NCBI GenBank assembly: GCA_029959325.1
Contig: JASCPF010000017.1
Span: 1 to 53,478 of the forward strand
Direction of reading: 5' to 3'
From: Microbacteriaceae bacterium PS02068
GTDB taxonomy: Bacteria > Actinomycetota > Actinomycetes > Actinomycetales > Microbacteriaceae
DNA length: 53,478 nucleotides
The notes below the pieces were generated by a model that saw nothing but the letters and a program-made list of their open reading frames with translations, searched no databases and was not told the DNA's origin. Position 1 is the stretch's first letter; each line of letters begins with the position of its first letter. Positions 36,840-45,798 of this stretch are shown in pieces. A program made the translations under genes and the position numbers.

Positions 36840-38765
36840 ATGAACAGAGCGCGCCAGGATCGGGTCATCGGCCTGCTGGCGCGCGAAGGCGAATGGGTCA
36901 CCGCCGCCGAGCTCGCCGACGTGGTCGGCGTGACGCCGCGCAGCATCCGCAGCTACGTCACCGCGCTGAACGCACGGGTGCCCGGCGGGGCCGTCGTCGA
37001 GTCGGGTCCGCTCGGATACCGTGCCGGGGCGGATGCCGGGGCGGCGCTGCGCCAGGCATCCGACGCCGACTCGCCGCGCGAGCGGGTGCATCGCCTCGTG
37101 CGGTCGCTGCTGGCCGACACCGATGGCATCGACGTCTACGAGGCGGCGGAGCGCTTCCACGTGAGCCCGGCGACCCTCGAGGGCGACCTCGCCCGGGTGC
37201 GCGCGCTGCTGGGCGGCACGGGGCTCGTGCTCGAGCGCACGGCCTCTCGGGCGCGCCTGCGAGGCACCGAGATGGCGCAGCGGCGGCTGCTGTCGACGCT
37301 CGTGCACGACGAGACGGACACCGGCGCCTTCGACCTGGCAGCCGTGCGGCGCACGCTCGGCGAGGGATCGGCGTCGGCCGCGGCGCTCGGTCCGTTCAAG
37401 GCCGATCTCGTGGCCGGGCTCGGCGAGCAGGGGTATTTCGTCAACGAGTTCAGCATCGGCGATGTCATGCTGCACATCGCGATCACGGCCGACCGCGTAG
37501 CCCACGGGCGCGCGCTCGACACGACGCTGGAGGGCGCGGCGAGCGCGACACAGGAGCAGGTCGGCGCCCTGGTCGACGCGCTCGCCGAGCGGCACCTGGG
37601 GCTGCGCCTCGGCGCGGGCGACCGGCGGCACCTCGCGGAACTCGTGCTCAGTCGCGTCGTCGCCCCGGGAGCGAGCGAAGCGGCATCCGACATCCGCTCG
37701 CGGCTCGAGCCCGAGGTCGAAGCCGCGGTGCGCGACGTCGTGCACCGCGCGGCCGTCGCATTCCTGGTCGACATCGACCACGAGGACTTCGTGCTGCGCC
37801 TCGCGCTGCACGTGCAGAACCTGCGGTTGCGCGCGCGCGAGCAGGCGTGGTCGCGCAACCCCCTCACCCGGTCGCTTAAGTCGACGTACCCGATGATCTT
37901 CGAGGTCGCCGTCTTCATCGCCGACGGGCTGCAGGGCCTTCTCGGCATCCCCCTCATGGACGACGAGATCGCCTACATCGCGATGCACGTCGGCGGGCGC
38001 CTCGAGCGCAGCCGGCGAGCCGGAGCCGTGCTGACGGCGACGATCGTGTGCCCCGGCTACTACGAGCTGCACGAGCTGCTGCGCTCGAGCGTCGACCGTT
38101 CGCTCGGGCAGGCCGTCGACGTCGTCGGCGTCGAGACGCGGGTCGACCCCGACTGGGATGCCATCGACACCGACCTCATCCTGACGACGATCGACGCCCC
38201 GGTGGTGTCGGAGCGGATCGTGCGCATCCAGCCGTTCCTGACCGAGAGCGACATCGACCGCGTGCAGACTGCGGCGGGCCGGGTGCGTCGGGGTCGGCGT
38301 CTCGCGCGCCTGCGCGACGAACTCGGACGCTACTTCTCGGCCGAGGCCTTCATCGGGCGGATCGAAGGCGCCGCGTCACCCGACGACGTGATCCGTGCGC
38401 TGGGCGCTCGCCTCGTCGCGCAGGGGATCATCGACGATGACTACGTGGCGCGCACGCTCGAGCGCGAGCGGCTCTCGTCGACCGCGTTCACCGATGCGCT
38501 CGCCGTGCCGCACGCCCTCGGGATGACCGCGACGCGCACCGCGATCGCGGTGGGCATCGCCGACCCGTCGATGCCCTGGGGTGAGGGGCGGGTGCAGGTC
38601 GTCGCGATGGTCGCATTCTCCGAGAGCGACCGCGAGGCGTTCCAGACCGTGTTCGAGCAGCTCGTCGAGGTGTTCAGCGAGCGCGAGAGCGTGCAGCGCA
38701 TCGTGCGCCGCGGCACGACCTTCACGGCGTTCCTCGACGAGCTCGTCGCCGTCGTCGACGGCTGA
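36840..38765 (+). CDS. PRD-containing transcriptional regulator, MtlR/BglG-type
   Basis: This 641-aa regulator contains, in order: two helix-turn-helix units (VTAAELADVVGVTPRSIRSY near residue 20, and YEAAERFHVSPATLEGDLAR near 100); two PTS regulation domains with the usual histidines (LAERHLGLRL and LALHVQNLRL regions, then DDEIAYIAMHVGGRLE); an EIIB-like domain with a cysteine (ATIVCPGYYELHEL); and a C-terminal EIIA-like domain with its histidine (FTDALAVPHALGMTA). This matches MtlR-type activators, whose activity is set by phosphorylation from HPr and the EII proteins. It is divergent from the mannitol operon and so most likely controls it. The start is ATG at 36840; an in-frame TTG at 36828 is the alternative. 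Confidence 0.9.
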   Translation: MNRARQDRVIGLLAREGEWVTAAELADVVGVTPRSIRSYVTALNARVPGGAVVESGPLGYRAGADAGAALRQASDADSPRERVHRLVRSLLADTDGIDVYEAAERFHVSPATLEGDLARVRALLGGTGLVLERTASRARLRGTEMAQRRLLSTLVHDETDTGAFDLAAVRRTLGEGSASAAALGPFKADLVAGLGEQGYFVNEFSIGDVMLHIAITADRVAHGRALDTTLEGAASATQEQVGALVDALAERHLGLRLGAGDRRHLAELVLSRVVAPGASEAASDIRSRLEPEVEAAVRDVVHRAAVAFLVDIDHEDFVLRLALHVQNLRLRAREQAWSRNPLTRSLKSTYPMIFEVAVFIADGLQGLLGIPLMDDEIAYIAMHVGGRLERSRRAGAVLTATIVCPGYYELHELLRSSVDRSLGQAVDVVGVETRVDPDWDAIDTDLILTTIDAPVVSERIVRIQPFLTESDIDRVQTAAGRVRRGRRLARLRDELGRYFSAEAFIGRIEGAASPDDVIRALGARLVAQGIIDDDYVARTLERERLSSTAFTDALAVPHALGMTATRTAIAVGIADPSMPWGEGRVQVVAMVAFSESDREAFQTVFEQLVEVFSERESVQRIVRRGTTFTAFLDELVAVVDG

Positions 38766-38772
38766 GCTCGGA

Positions 38773-38870
38773 GCGTTTCGACTCGCTCGGCTCTGCGTTT
38801 CGACTCGCTCCGCTCTGCGTTTCGACTCGCTCCGCTCTGCGTTTCGACTCGCTGCGCTCGCTCAACGACC
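38773..38870. repeat. tandem 'tttcgactcgct' repeats
   Basis: Four head-to-tail units of about 22 bases, gtttcgactcgctccgctct-like, end in gcgctcgctcaacgacc. This is the inverse of the repeat at 4061-4149. The last bases run into the stop codon of the acetyltransferase gene. The array lies between two convergent genes. Confidence 0.8.
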
Positions 38871-39449
38871 GGTCTCGTGGGCGCGGGCGAGGCGCGCCTC
38901 GAGGCCGCGGCGTACGCCGGGCCACTCGTGGGGAAGGATCGAGTACACGACCGTGTCGCGCAGCGACCCGTCCGGGCCGATGCGGTGGTTGCGCAGCACG
39001 CCGTCCTGCTTCGCGCCGAGCCGCTCGATCGCGGCCCGCGACTGCCGATTGTGCCAGTGCGTGCGGAACTCGACGGCGATCGCGTCGCACGCATCGAAGG
39101 CGTGCCCGAGCAGCAGCAGCTTCGCGGCGGTGTTGACGCTCGTGCGCTGCACCGTGGGCGAGAGCCAGGTGTAACCGATCTCGACGTGCCGGTTGTCCTG
39201 ATCGATGTTGCAGAAGGTCGTCATCCCGACGGCGCGACCGCCCGCGATCACCGCGAACGGGTTCATCCGCCCGGCATCCCGCTCCGCGAGCCGCCACGTG
39301 ATCTCGTCCGGCACGGATGCCGGCACCGAGGTGTACCACGCGTACTCGAGCCCCTCTCGAGCGAGCTCGAGATCGTCCGCGTGCGCGGCCTGCAGCGACT
39401 CGAGCCGGACGTGGGTGTTCTCCAGGACGACGGGGTCTGTCAGCAGCAC
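38862..39449 (-). CDS. GNAT acetyltransferase, RimJ/RimL-like
   Basis: This 195-aa protein begins LTDPVVLENTHVRLESLQAA and has GYTWLSPTVQRTSVNTAAKL in place of the more usual acetyl-CoA loop (Q-R-T-S-x-N in this subfamily), then FRTHWHNRQSRAAIERLGAK, the family end motif. It belongs to the subfamily related to YdaF/RimL. The substrate is unknown. Its stop codon lies within a dispersed repeat. It is distinct from the acetyltransferase at 9051-9617, with which it shares only the fold motifs. A family-A inverted repeat lies just upstream of its start. Confidence 0.85.
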   Translation of the reverse strand: MLLTDPVVLENTHVRLESLQAAHADDLELAREGLEYAWYTSVPASVPDEITWRLAERDAGRMNPFAVIAGGRAVGMTTFCNIDQDNRHVEIGYTWLSPTVQRTSVNTAAKLLLLGHAFDACDAIAVEFRTHWHNRQSRAAIERLGAKQDGVLRNHRIGPDGSLRDTVVYSILPHEWPGVRRGLEARLARAHETGR

Positions 39450-39472
39450 GAGTCCGAGCCTACGGCGTGTGG

Positions 39473-39574
39473 GCGTACCGTTTGCAGGATCGCTGCGGGT
39501 GCTCGGGCGCCCGCGGCCCGTCGTTTCGCGGAGGTCGCGACTGACGGGCGACGGCGATCCTGCAAACGGTACGC
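39473..39574. repeat. inverted-repeat element, family A copy 3 (102 bp), unlinked to a nuclease
   Basis: The 21-base arm at 39473-39493 (core gtaccgtttgcaggat) is perfectly complementary to 39554-39574. Against copies 1 and 2, the arm has attg changed to tttg, and the opposite arm has the matching caat to caaa, so pairing is kept. An inner pair gcccgtc (39516-39522) with gacgggc (39543-39549) is also present. It fills most of the gap between the acetyltransferase and phosphomutase genes. No DUF559 gene is near. Confidence 0.88.
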
Positions 39575-39599
39575 AGGTGACGGCGAACGGGCGACGCCG

Positions 39600-41336
39600 T
39601 CAGGCCTGCGCGGCGGCGATCAGGGCACGGGCGCCCGCATCGAGCGCGGCCAGGCGGGCTGCGGCATCGGCGGGCGAGTCGCCGCGCACGTCGAGATAGG
39701 CCTTGAGCTTCGGCTCGGTGCCGCTCGGGCGCACGATCACGCGGGATCCGTCGGCGAGCCACAGCCGCAGCACGTCGCTGGGCGGGAAGCCCTCGACGCC
39801 CGCGAGCAGATCGTCGGTGCGGTCCACGGCGACGCCGCCGATCTCGCCGGGAGGGTCGGCGCGGAGGGCGGCCATGATCCGCCCGATGATCGAGACGTCA
39901 TCGACGCGCAGCGAGACCTGACCCGACTCGAAGAATCCGAACGTCTCGGCGAACTGTGCGAGCAGATCGGCGAGCGTGCGACCCTGTTCGCGGGCCTCGG
40001 CGATCATCCCGAGCAGGGCGACGGCGGCCGAGATGCCGTCCTTGTCGCGCACGGTCTCGGGATTGACGAGGTAACCGAGCGCCTCTTCGAAGCCGTAGCG
40101 GATGCCCGGGGCCCGAGAGATCCACTTGAAGCCGGTCAGGGTGGTGTGGAAGTCGAGCCCGTAGTGCTCGGCGACCGTCTGCAGCCCCGGCGATGACACC
40201 AGCGAGCACGCGAGCGAGCCGGTGGCCGCCACCGCGCCGCCCGACCCCGAGCCGCCCGCCTCCGATCCGCTCGGCTCAGCCGCGCGTTGCGCGGCCCGCC
40301 AGCCGAGCAGCAGCCCCACTTCGTTGCCGGTGAGTCGGCGCCAGCCGCCCGCGGCCGACTCGTCGGGGATCGCGACCGCGAGGCGATCGGCGTCGGGATC
40401 GTTCGCGAGGATGAACTCGGCGCCGGCATCCCGTGCGGTGTCGAACGACAGATCCATCGCGCCGGGCTCTTCGGGGTTCGGGAAGGCTACCGTCGGGAAG
40501 CGCCCATCGGGCTCGATCTGCGCCTCGACGACGACGGGCAGGGGATATCCGGCGAGTTCGAGGATCGAGCGCAGCGTCTCATATCCGACGCCGTGCATCG
40601 CGGTGTAGACCCAGGTCATGCCCGCCGCGCCGGCGGGAGCCGGTGCGACGGTTGCCGTCGCGGCGACGTAGGCCTGCACGACAGCCTCATCGGCGATCTC
40701 GTATTCCCCGCGCGGCATATCGCCGACGCGCACCGACGCGGCGACCCGCTCGATGTGCGCCGCGATCTCCGCGTCGGCGGGTGCGACGATCTGCGAGCCC
40801 TGCTCGTCGCCGCCGAGGTAGACCTTGTACCCGTTGTCGTCGGGCGGGTTGTGCGACGCCGTGACCATCACGCCGGCCGCGGCGCCGAGGTGGCGCACGG
40901 CGAACGCCAGCACGGGGGTGGGCAGCAGCCGCGGCAGCAGCACGGCGCGCAGCCCCGCGCCGGCGAAGATCTCGGCCGAGTCGGTGGCGAACACGTCGGA
41001 GTTGCGCCTGCCGTCGTAGCCGATCACGACCGTCGGCGTGGCATCCTGCTCGGCCTTCTCGCGCAGATACGCGGCGAAGCCCGCGGCCGCCTGCGACACG
41101 AGCACCCGGTTCATGCGGTTGCTGCCGGCGCCGAGTCGGCCGCGCAGCCCCGCCGTGCCGAAGGCGAGGCGCGCACCGAAGCGGCCGCTGAGGTCGGCGG
41201 ATGCCTCGGCATCCCCGCTCTCCGCCGCCGCGATCAGGGCCGCCAGCTCGGCGCGGGTGACCTCGTCGGGGTCCTGCGCGAGCCACGCGCGGGCGGCGTC
41301 GAGCGCGCTGTCCGCGCCGCCGCGCCCGCCGCTCAC
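39600..41336 (-). CDS. pmmB: phosphohexomutase (phosphomannomutase/phosphoglucomutase)
   Basis: This 578-aa alpha-D-phosphohexomutase interconverts sugar 1- and 6-phosphates. FGTAGLRGRLGAGSNRMNRV is the N-terminal signature. GVMVTASHNPPDDNGYKVYL holds the active-site serine, FILANDPDADRLAVAIPD is the metal-binding D-x-D-x-D loop, and GTGFKWI-like sequence (TLTGFKWISRAPGIRYGFEE) binds the sugar. VRPSGTEPKLKAYLDV is the phosphate-binding C-terminal motif. The start is GTG at 41336, overlapping the stop of the phosphorylase gene (GTGA). The pairing with purine nucleoside phosphorylase suggests ribose- or deoxyribose-1-phosphate may also be handled, as with PGM2-like enzymes. The symbol follows the M. 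tuberculosis neighbour of deoD. Confidence 0.9.
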   Translation of the reverse strand: MSGGRGGADSALDAARAWLAQDPDEVTRAELAALIAAAESGDAEASADLSGRFGARLAFGTAGLRGRLGAGSNRMNRVLVSQAAAGFAAYLREKAEQDATPTVVIGYDGRRNSDVFATDSAEIFAGAGLRAVLLPRLLPTPVLAFAVRHLGAAAGVMVTASHNPPDDNGYKVYLGGDEQGSQIVAPADAEIAAHIERVAASVRVGDMPRGEYEIADEAVVQAYVAATATVAPAPAGAAGMTWVYTAMHGVGYETLRSILELAGYPLPVVVEAQIEPDGRFPTVAFPNPEEPGAMDLSFDTARDAGAEFILANDPDADRLAVAIPDESAAGGWRRLTGNEVGLLLGWRAAQRAAEPSGSEAGGSGSGGAVAATGSLACSLVSSPGLQTVAEHYGLDFHTTLTGFKWISRAPGIRYGFEEALGYLVNPETVRDKDGISAAVALLGMIAEAREQGRTLADLLAQFAETFGFFESGQVSLRVDDVSIIGRIMAALRADPPGEIGGVAVDRTDDLLAGVEGFPPSDVLRLWLADGSRVIVRPSGTEPKLKAYLDVRGDSPADAAARLAALDAGARALIAAAQA

Positions 41337-42166
41337 AGCTGCCCGATCACGCGGGCGAGCAGGTCGGAGATCACGGGCTCGGCCGCCTGGCCCGCCTCGA
41401 TGACCTCGGCATGGCTGAGGGGCGTCGTCTGGATGCCGGCGGCGAGGTTCGTGATCAGCGAGAATCCGAGGATCTCCATGCCCGCCTGGCGTGCGGCGAT
41501 GGCCTCGAGCGCGGTCGACATGCCGACGATGTGCCCGCCGATGGTCTTCGCCATCTGGACTTCCGCGGGCGTCTCGTAGTGCGGGCCGCGGAACTGGCAG
41601 TAGACGCCCTCGTCGAGGCTCGGGTCGACCGTGCGCGCGAGGTCGCGCAGCCGTGCCGAGTAGAGGTCGGTCAGGTCGATGAAGGTCGCGCCCTCGAGGG
41701 GAGAGTCGGCGGTCAGGTTGATGTGATCGCTGATCAGCACGGGCGTGCCGGGCGTCCACGAGGGCTTGATGCCTCCGGCGCCGTTGGTGAGCACCATTGT
41801 CGTCGCGCCCGTGGCGGCCGCGGTGCGCACGCTGTGCACCACGCGACGCACGCCGTGGCCCTCGTAATAGTGCGTGCGTGCGCCGATCACGAGCACCCGC
41901 TTGCCGCCGGGCGTCAGGATCGACCGCAGCGAACCCACGTGACCCTCGAGGGCGGGCTTCGAGAAGCCGGTGACCTCGGTGGCCGGGATCGTCGCGGTGG
42001 TCTCGCCGATCAGCTCGGCGGCCTTGCCCCAGCCGCTGCCGAGGGTGAGGGCGATGTCGTGACGCGGCACGCCGGTGAGGCGGGCGATGTCGGATGCCGC
42101 GGCGGCGGCGATCTCGAACGGATCGGCCGTGGGGTCATCGAGCGGGTTGAGGGAGATGTGGGACAT
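41333..42166 (-). CDS. punA: purine-nucleoside phosphorylase
   Basis: This 277-aa trimeric-type PNP splits inosine and guanosine (and their deoxy forms) with phosphate. DIALTLGSGWGKAAELIGET carries the phosphate-binding serine, GARTHYYEGHGVRRVVHSVR is the family signature with the phosphate/ribose contacts, MVLTNGAGGIKPSWTPG is the next, and ALEAIAARQAGMEILGFSLI with NLAAGI follows near the base site. It feeds ribose-1-phosphate to the overlapping phosphomutase gene. Adenosine deaminase at 26548-27654 makes its substrate inosine. Its start lies about 65 bases from the divergent lpdA-like gene. Confidence 0.95.
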   Translation of the reverse strand: MSHISLNPLDDPTADPFEIAAAAASDIARLTGVPRHDIALTLGSGWGKAAELIGETTATIPATEVTGFSKPALEGHVGSLRSILTPGGKRVLVIGARTHYYEGHGVRRVVHSVRTAAATGATTMVLTNGAGGIKPSWTPGTPVLISDHINLTADSPLEGATFIDLTDLYSARLRDLARTVDPSLDEGVYCQFRGPHYETPAEVQMAKTIGGHIVGMSTALEAIAARQAGMEILGFSLITNLAAGIQTTPLSHAEVIEAGQAAEPVISDLLARVIGQL

Positions 42167-42230
42167 GCCTCCACTCTAGGAAGTGCACCCGCGTCGTGGG
42201 AACGGGCACGCGGCTGGAAGAATGGAGCCC

Positions 42231-43682
42231 ATGACCGCGAGCTTCGTCCATTCCCAGTCGGTCGCCGTCCTCGGGGGCGGCCCCGGCGGCTACGAAGCCG
42301 CGCTCGCCGCCGCGCAGCTGGGCGCCGAGGTGACCCTCGTCGAGCGCGCCGGTGTCGGCGGCGCTGCCGTCATGACCGACGTCGTGCCGTCGAAGAGCCT
42401 GATCGCGACGGCGGATGCCGCGGTCGCGATCTCCGAGGCATCCGATCTGGGTGTCGAGTTCTTCGCGAAGGGTGAGCGCGGCACGCCGCTCAAGCCCCAG
42501 GTCGCGATCAACCTCGCGGCCGTCAACAAGCGTCTGCTCTCGCTCGCCCGCCAGCAGTCCGACGACATGCGCGCGCAGCTGGTGGATGCCGGGGTGCGCA
42601 TCATCTCGGGCCACGGCCGCCTCGACGACCACCACTCGATCATCGTGGCGACCGGCCCCGGCGGCACCGACTTCGACCGCGTCGAGGCGCACACCCTCGT
42701 GGTCTCGGTCGGTGCGTCGCCGCGCGAGCTGCCGAGCGCGAAGCCCGACGGCGAGCGGATCCTCACGTGGACCCAGCTCTACGACATGAAGGCGCTTCCC
42801 GAGCACCTCGTCGTGGTCGGGTCGGGGGTCACCGGCGCCGAATTCGCGTCGGCGTACATGAACCTCGGGGCGAAGGTCACGCTGATCTCCAGCCGCGATC
42901 AGGTGCTGCCCGGCGAAGACCGCGACGCCGCGCTCGTGCTCGAGAAGGTGTTCACCCGCGGCGGCATGACCGTGCTCTCGCGCTCGCGCGCCGAGCGCGT
43001 CGAGCGGGTCGGCGACGGCATCGTGGTCACCCTGTCGGACGGGCGCACGATCGAGGGCAGCCACTGCCTGCTGGCGGTCGGGTCGATCCCGAATACGGCC
43101 GGCATCGGGCTCGCCGAGGTGGGGGTCGAGCTGACCGAGTCGGGGCACATCCGGGTGAACCGCGTGGCGCGCACCTCGGTGCCGAACATCTACGCGGCCG
43201 GCGACTGCACGACGTTCGTGCCGCTGGCATCCGTCGCGTCGATGCAGGGCCGCACGGCGATCTTCCACGCGCTCGGCGACACCGTGATCCCGCTCGAGCG
43301 CCGCCGCATCACCGCCAACATCTTCACGGCGCCCGAGATCGCGACCGTCGGCCGGCAGGAGAAGGATCTCGAGACCGGCGCCGTGAACGGCGACGTCTAC
43401 AAGCTGCCGCTCGCGGCCAACGCGCGCGCGAAGATGATGGGCATCACCGACGGGTTCGTCAAGATCATCGCGCGCGAGGGGTCGGGCACCGTCATCGGCG
43501 GCGTGATCGTGGCGCCGCGTGCGTCAGAGCTGATCTATCCGATCGCGATCGCCGTCGAGCGCCGGCTCACCGTCGATCAGGTCTCGCGCGTGTTCGCGGT
43601 GTTCCCGTCGCTGACGGCGTCGATCACGGATGCCACGCGCGCGATGCACCAGGTGAATCGCGACGACGACTTCTTCGGCTGA
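42231..43682 (+). CDS. lpdA: LpdA-like NAD(P)H-quinone dehydrogenase
   Basis: This 483-aa flavoprotein of the disulfide-reductase fold starts with SVAVLGGGPGGYEAALAAAQ (FAD site), has VVVGSGVTGAEFASAYMNLG (NAD(P) site) and NIYAAGDCTTFVPLASVASM (second FAD motif), and a dimerisation domain. The usual redox pair C-x4-C is replaced: the segment reads GVGGAAVMTDVVPSKSLIAT with no cysteine. This is the hallmark of the M. tuberculosis LpdA (Rv3303c) subfamily, which reduces quinones rather than lipoamide. The start is ATG at 42231; ATG at 42222 is the alternative, and neither has a well-spaced ribosome site. It lies beside deoD/pmmB as in mycobacteria. Confidence 0.88.
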   Translation: MTASFVHSQSVAVLGGGPGGYEAALAAAQLGAEVTLVERAGVGGAAVMTDVVPSKSLIATADAAVAISEASDLGVEFFAKGERGTPLKPQVAINLAAVNKRLLSLARQQSDDMRAQLVDAGVRIISGHGRLDDHHSIIVATGPGGTDFDRVEAHTLVVSVGASPRELPSAKPDGERILTWTQLYDMKALPEHLVVVGSGVTGAEFASAYMNLGAKVTLISSRDQVLPGEDRDAALVLEKVFTRGGMTVLSRSRAERVERVGDGIVVTLSDGRTIEGSHCLLAVGSIPNTAGIGLAEVGVELTESGHIRVNRVARTSVPNIYAAGDCTTFVPLASVASMQGRTAIFHALGDTVIPLERRRITANIFTAPEIATVGRQEKDLETGAVNGDVYKLPLAANARAKMMGITDGFVKIIAREGSGTVIGGVIVAPRASELIYPIAIAVERRLTVDQVSRVFAVFPSLTASITDATRAMHQVNRDDDFFG

Positions 43683-43699
43683 GACGACCGCCGGCCCGC

Positions 43700-45538
43700 T
43701 CAGCCGCCCGCTGCGGGGTCGCTGAACTCGACCGAGGTGCTGTCTGGTTCATACGGGGTGAAGATGATCGCCGGATCGTCGACGAACAGTGACTGCTGGG
43801 TCGCCGCTCCCCACCGGTCGTCCGTGCACACCGTGAAGGTCAGCGTGTAGAAGCCGCCGGCCAGAAAGCGGACTCTACGGGTGGCGGCACCGTCGGCGTC
43901 GAGGGTCAGCTCTGCGCGCTGACCGGAATCGGACTCGACGCACAGGGTGCCTCCCGGCGACCCGTGCGCCGTGAAGACGATTCCGGTCGAGGATGCCTCG
44001 TCGAGAGCGAAGTCGCTCGTGTTGTCGAAGCCGGCGACCGTCGGGGCGAGCAGGGTGAACGAACCCGTGCTCCGCGCGCCCGCGGCGCCGGAGTCGCTGA
44101 CCGCCCACACCTCGTAGTCATGCGCCCCCGCGGCGGTCGTCGCGCGTGCGGCGTCGAAAGCCCAGGCGCCGGACGCCGGGTCGAGGTCCGCGGCGTACAC
44201 CCGCGTATCGAGGGCGACATAGACGGCGGCCGCTCCCGGCGCCGTCCCAGAGATCCCCGGTGCGACGTACGTGTCGCGGGGAACGCCGTCGACCACCACA
44301 GCGGGCCCCGCCGGGGCGTCTCCCGCGGGGATGTCGATCTGCATCGGCGGGGGTGCAGGAGCAGACTCGCGCGGCGTCACGATCGTGTTGAAGTCGAACG
44401 CGACGTCGAGGTAGGGCACCTCGGGTGACGTGTTGCCTCTGCCCGGGGCCACGGGTGCGGGGGTCTGCTCGGCGGGCGTCTGCGGCGTCGGAGTCTCCGC
44501 AGTCGGGGAGTCGACGGCCTGCGGCGGCGACGGCCGTGGCGTCGTCGCCGGGGCCGCCGAGATGGCGGGATGGTCCGCGGTGGCGACTGCCTGGCTGGGG
44601 GTGCTGGGGCCGCTGGCGATGAGCGCGACGGCGACACCGCACGCCGCAAGGAAGGCTCCCGCGCTGACGGCGCCTCCCGTCGATCCGAGCACGGCCAGGC
44701 CCACCGCGGCCACTCCGACGGCGGCTGCGGCCGGCGCGGGGGCGCTCGTCGGCAGCGTCACCCCGAGCGCGGCGAAACCGACCGCGGCGAGCGTCGCCTT
44801 GCGCATCCGGCGGTACGAGTTCTCGAGGTCACGGTGCACATCGCGGCACGACGCGCACGTGGCGAGGTGCGCCGCGATGGCGGGGCGCGCGACCTCGAGA
44901 GGGGCGTGGGCGACGTAGTCCACGAGATACCGCGCGGCATGCGCCGGGTCGTCTCGCAGTGACACAGGCACGAGCCGCGTCAGCCACTCACGTCGCAGGC
45001 CCTCGCGAGCTCGGCGCGTGAGCGCCGAGACGGCGTTCGGACGGATGTTGAGGGCGCGTGCGATGTCGGCGCGCGGCGCCCGCTCGACCTCGCCCAGCCA
45101 GAGCGCCCGCTGCCACCGCTCGGGGAGGGATTTGAACGTGGAGAGCAGGTGCGCAGCGTCTTCGGCGCGTGCGACGAGCGTCATCCCGTCTTCGGTGTTC
45201 ACCGAGTCGACCTCGGCGTCGACGTCCAAGATCGCGTCGACCCGGGCCTTCTTGGCGGCGGCGTTGCGGATGATCGTGAACAGGTAGGCGCGAAAGGCCG
45301 AATCCGGGCCCTTGCCGGCGACGGCGATCTGCTCGTACGCGGCGATGAAGGCCTCGGAGACCAGATCTTCGGCGTGCTGCGGGCTGTAGCGACGCGCCAG
45401 TCGCAGCGCGGCACCCACGTGTGTCGTCCACAGCGCCTCATACGCCGTCGTGTCGCCGGCCCGAAGTCTCGCAATCAGGTCTCGATCGGTCGGAACCTCC
45501 GCCGCCTCGCCGGCGCCGCGCGCCATCGCCTTATCCAC
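43700..45538 (-). CDS. ECF sigma factor fused to zinc-binding, transmembrane and extracellular domains
   Basis: This 612-aa protein joins several parts. Sigma region 2: LWTTHVGAALRLARRYSPQH with AEDLVSEAFIAAYEQIA, about residues 35-75. Sigma region 4: LPERWQRALWLGEVERAPRA with DIARALNIRPNAVSALTRRA, about 135-185. An anti-sigma-type zinc motif, HLATCASCRDVH (H-x3-C-x2-C), near 230. Two or three hydrophobic helices (AAAAVGVAAVGLAVLGSTGG, AGAFLAACGVAVALIASG). A Pro/Thr-rich linker. A secreted beta-rich region ending ESDSGQRAELTLDADGAATR and beyond. The start is GTG at 45538, with GAGGGG six bases spaced upstream. This resembles the fused ECF52/53 classes known in Actinobacteria. It is divergent from the MucBP adhesin gene, its likely target. 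Activation by release of the sigma part is inference. Confidence 0.88.
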   Translation of the reverse strand: MDKAMARGAGEAAEVPTDRDLIARLRAGDTTAYEALWTTHVGAALRLARRYSPQHAEDLVSEAFIAAYEQIAVAGKGPDSAFRAYLFTIIRNAAAKKARVDAILDVDAEVDSVNTEDGMTLVARAEDAAHLLSTFKSLPERWQRALWLGEVERAPRADIARALNIRPNAVSALTRRAREGLRREWLTRLVPVSLRDDPAHAARYLVDYVAHAPLEVARPAIAAHLATCASCRDVHRDLENSYRRMRKATLAAVGFAALGVTLPTSAPAPAAAAVGVAAVGLAVLGSTGGAVSAGAFLAACGVAVALIASGPSTPSQAVATADHPAISAAPATTPRPSPPQAVDSPTAETPTPQTPAEQTPAPVAPGRGNTSPEVPYLDVAFDFNTIVTPRESAPAPPPMQIDIPAGDAPAGPAVVVDGVPRDTYVAPGISGTAPGAAAVYVALDTRVYAADLDPASGAWAFDAARATTAAGAHDYEVWAVSDSGAAGARSTGSFTLLAPTVAGFDNTSDFALDEASSTGIVFTAHGSPGGTLCVESDSGQRAELTLDADGAATRRVRFLAGGFYTLTFTVCTDDRWGAATQQSLFVDDPAIIFTPYEPDSTSVEFSDPAAGG

Positions 45539-45630
45539 GTGCTGCCCCTCGCTACGTGCACTGTGTGACCCCCACTCAGTGCGGGACGCGCTACCCGAGC
45601 ACAGCACACCCCACATGGGGAGAGTCGGGT

Positions 45631-45650
45631 CCGCGTCAAGAGTGACGCGG
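45631..45650. promoter_or_regulatory. inverted repeats in the sigma/adhesin divergent region
   Basis: ccgcgtc-aagagt-gacgcgg is perfect over 7-base arms. A second copy of the half, cgcgtcac (45702-45709), pairs with gtgacgcg (45642-45649). The 260-base gap between the fused sigma gene and the adhesin gene holds nothing else. It should contain both promoters, and the sites may be where the sigma factor or a partner acts. Confidence 0.4.
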
Positions 45651-45798
45651 CAACGCGCAAATCGTGACAAGAAAGTGGATCTTGGGCGAACTCCGTCGAA
45701 TCGCGTCACTTTGGCCTTTCCATTCTCTCTCATCAGTCGGGCACCCCGTCTCGAACGGGCACTGCCGTCCCGACCTGAATGCTGAAGAAAGAGAACAC

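Noticed and set aside
38722..39339. A minus-strand frame giving LSERSESKRRAERVETQ-type peptides
   Set aside because: The peptide is a translation of the dispersed tttcgactcgct repeats; the acetyltransferase in the other frame is the real gene.
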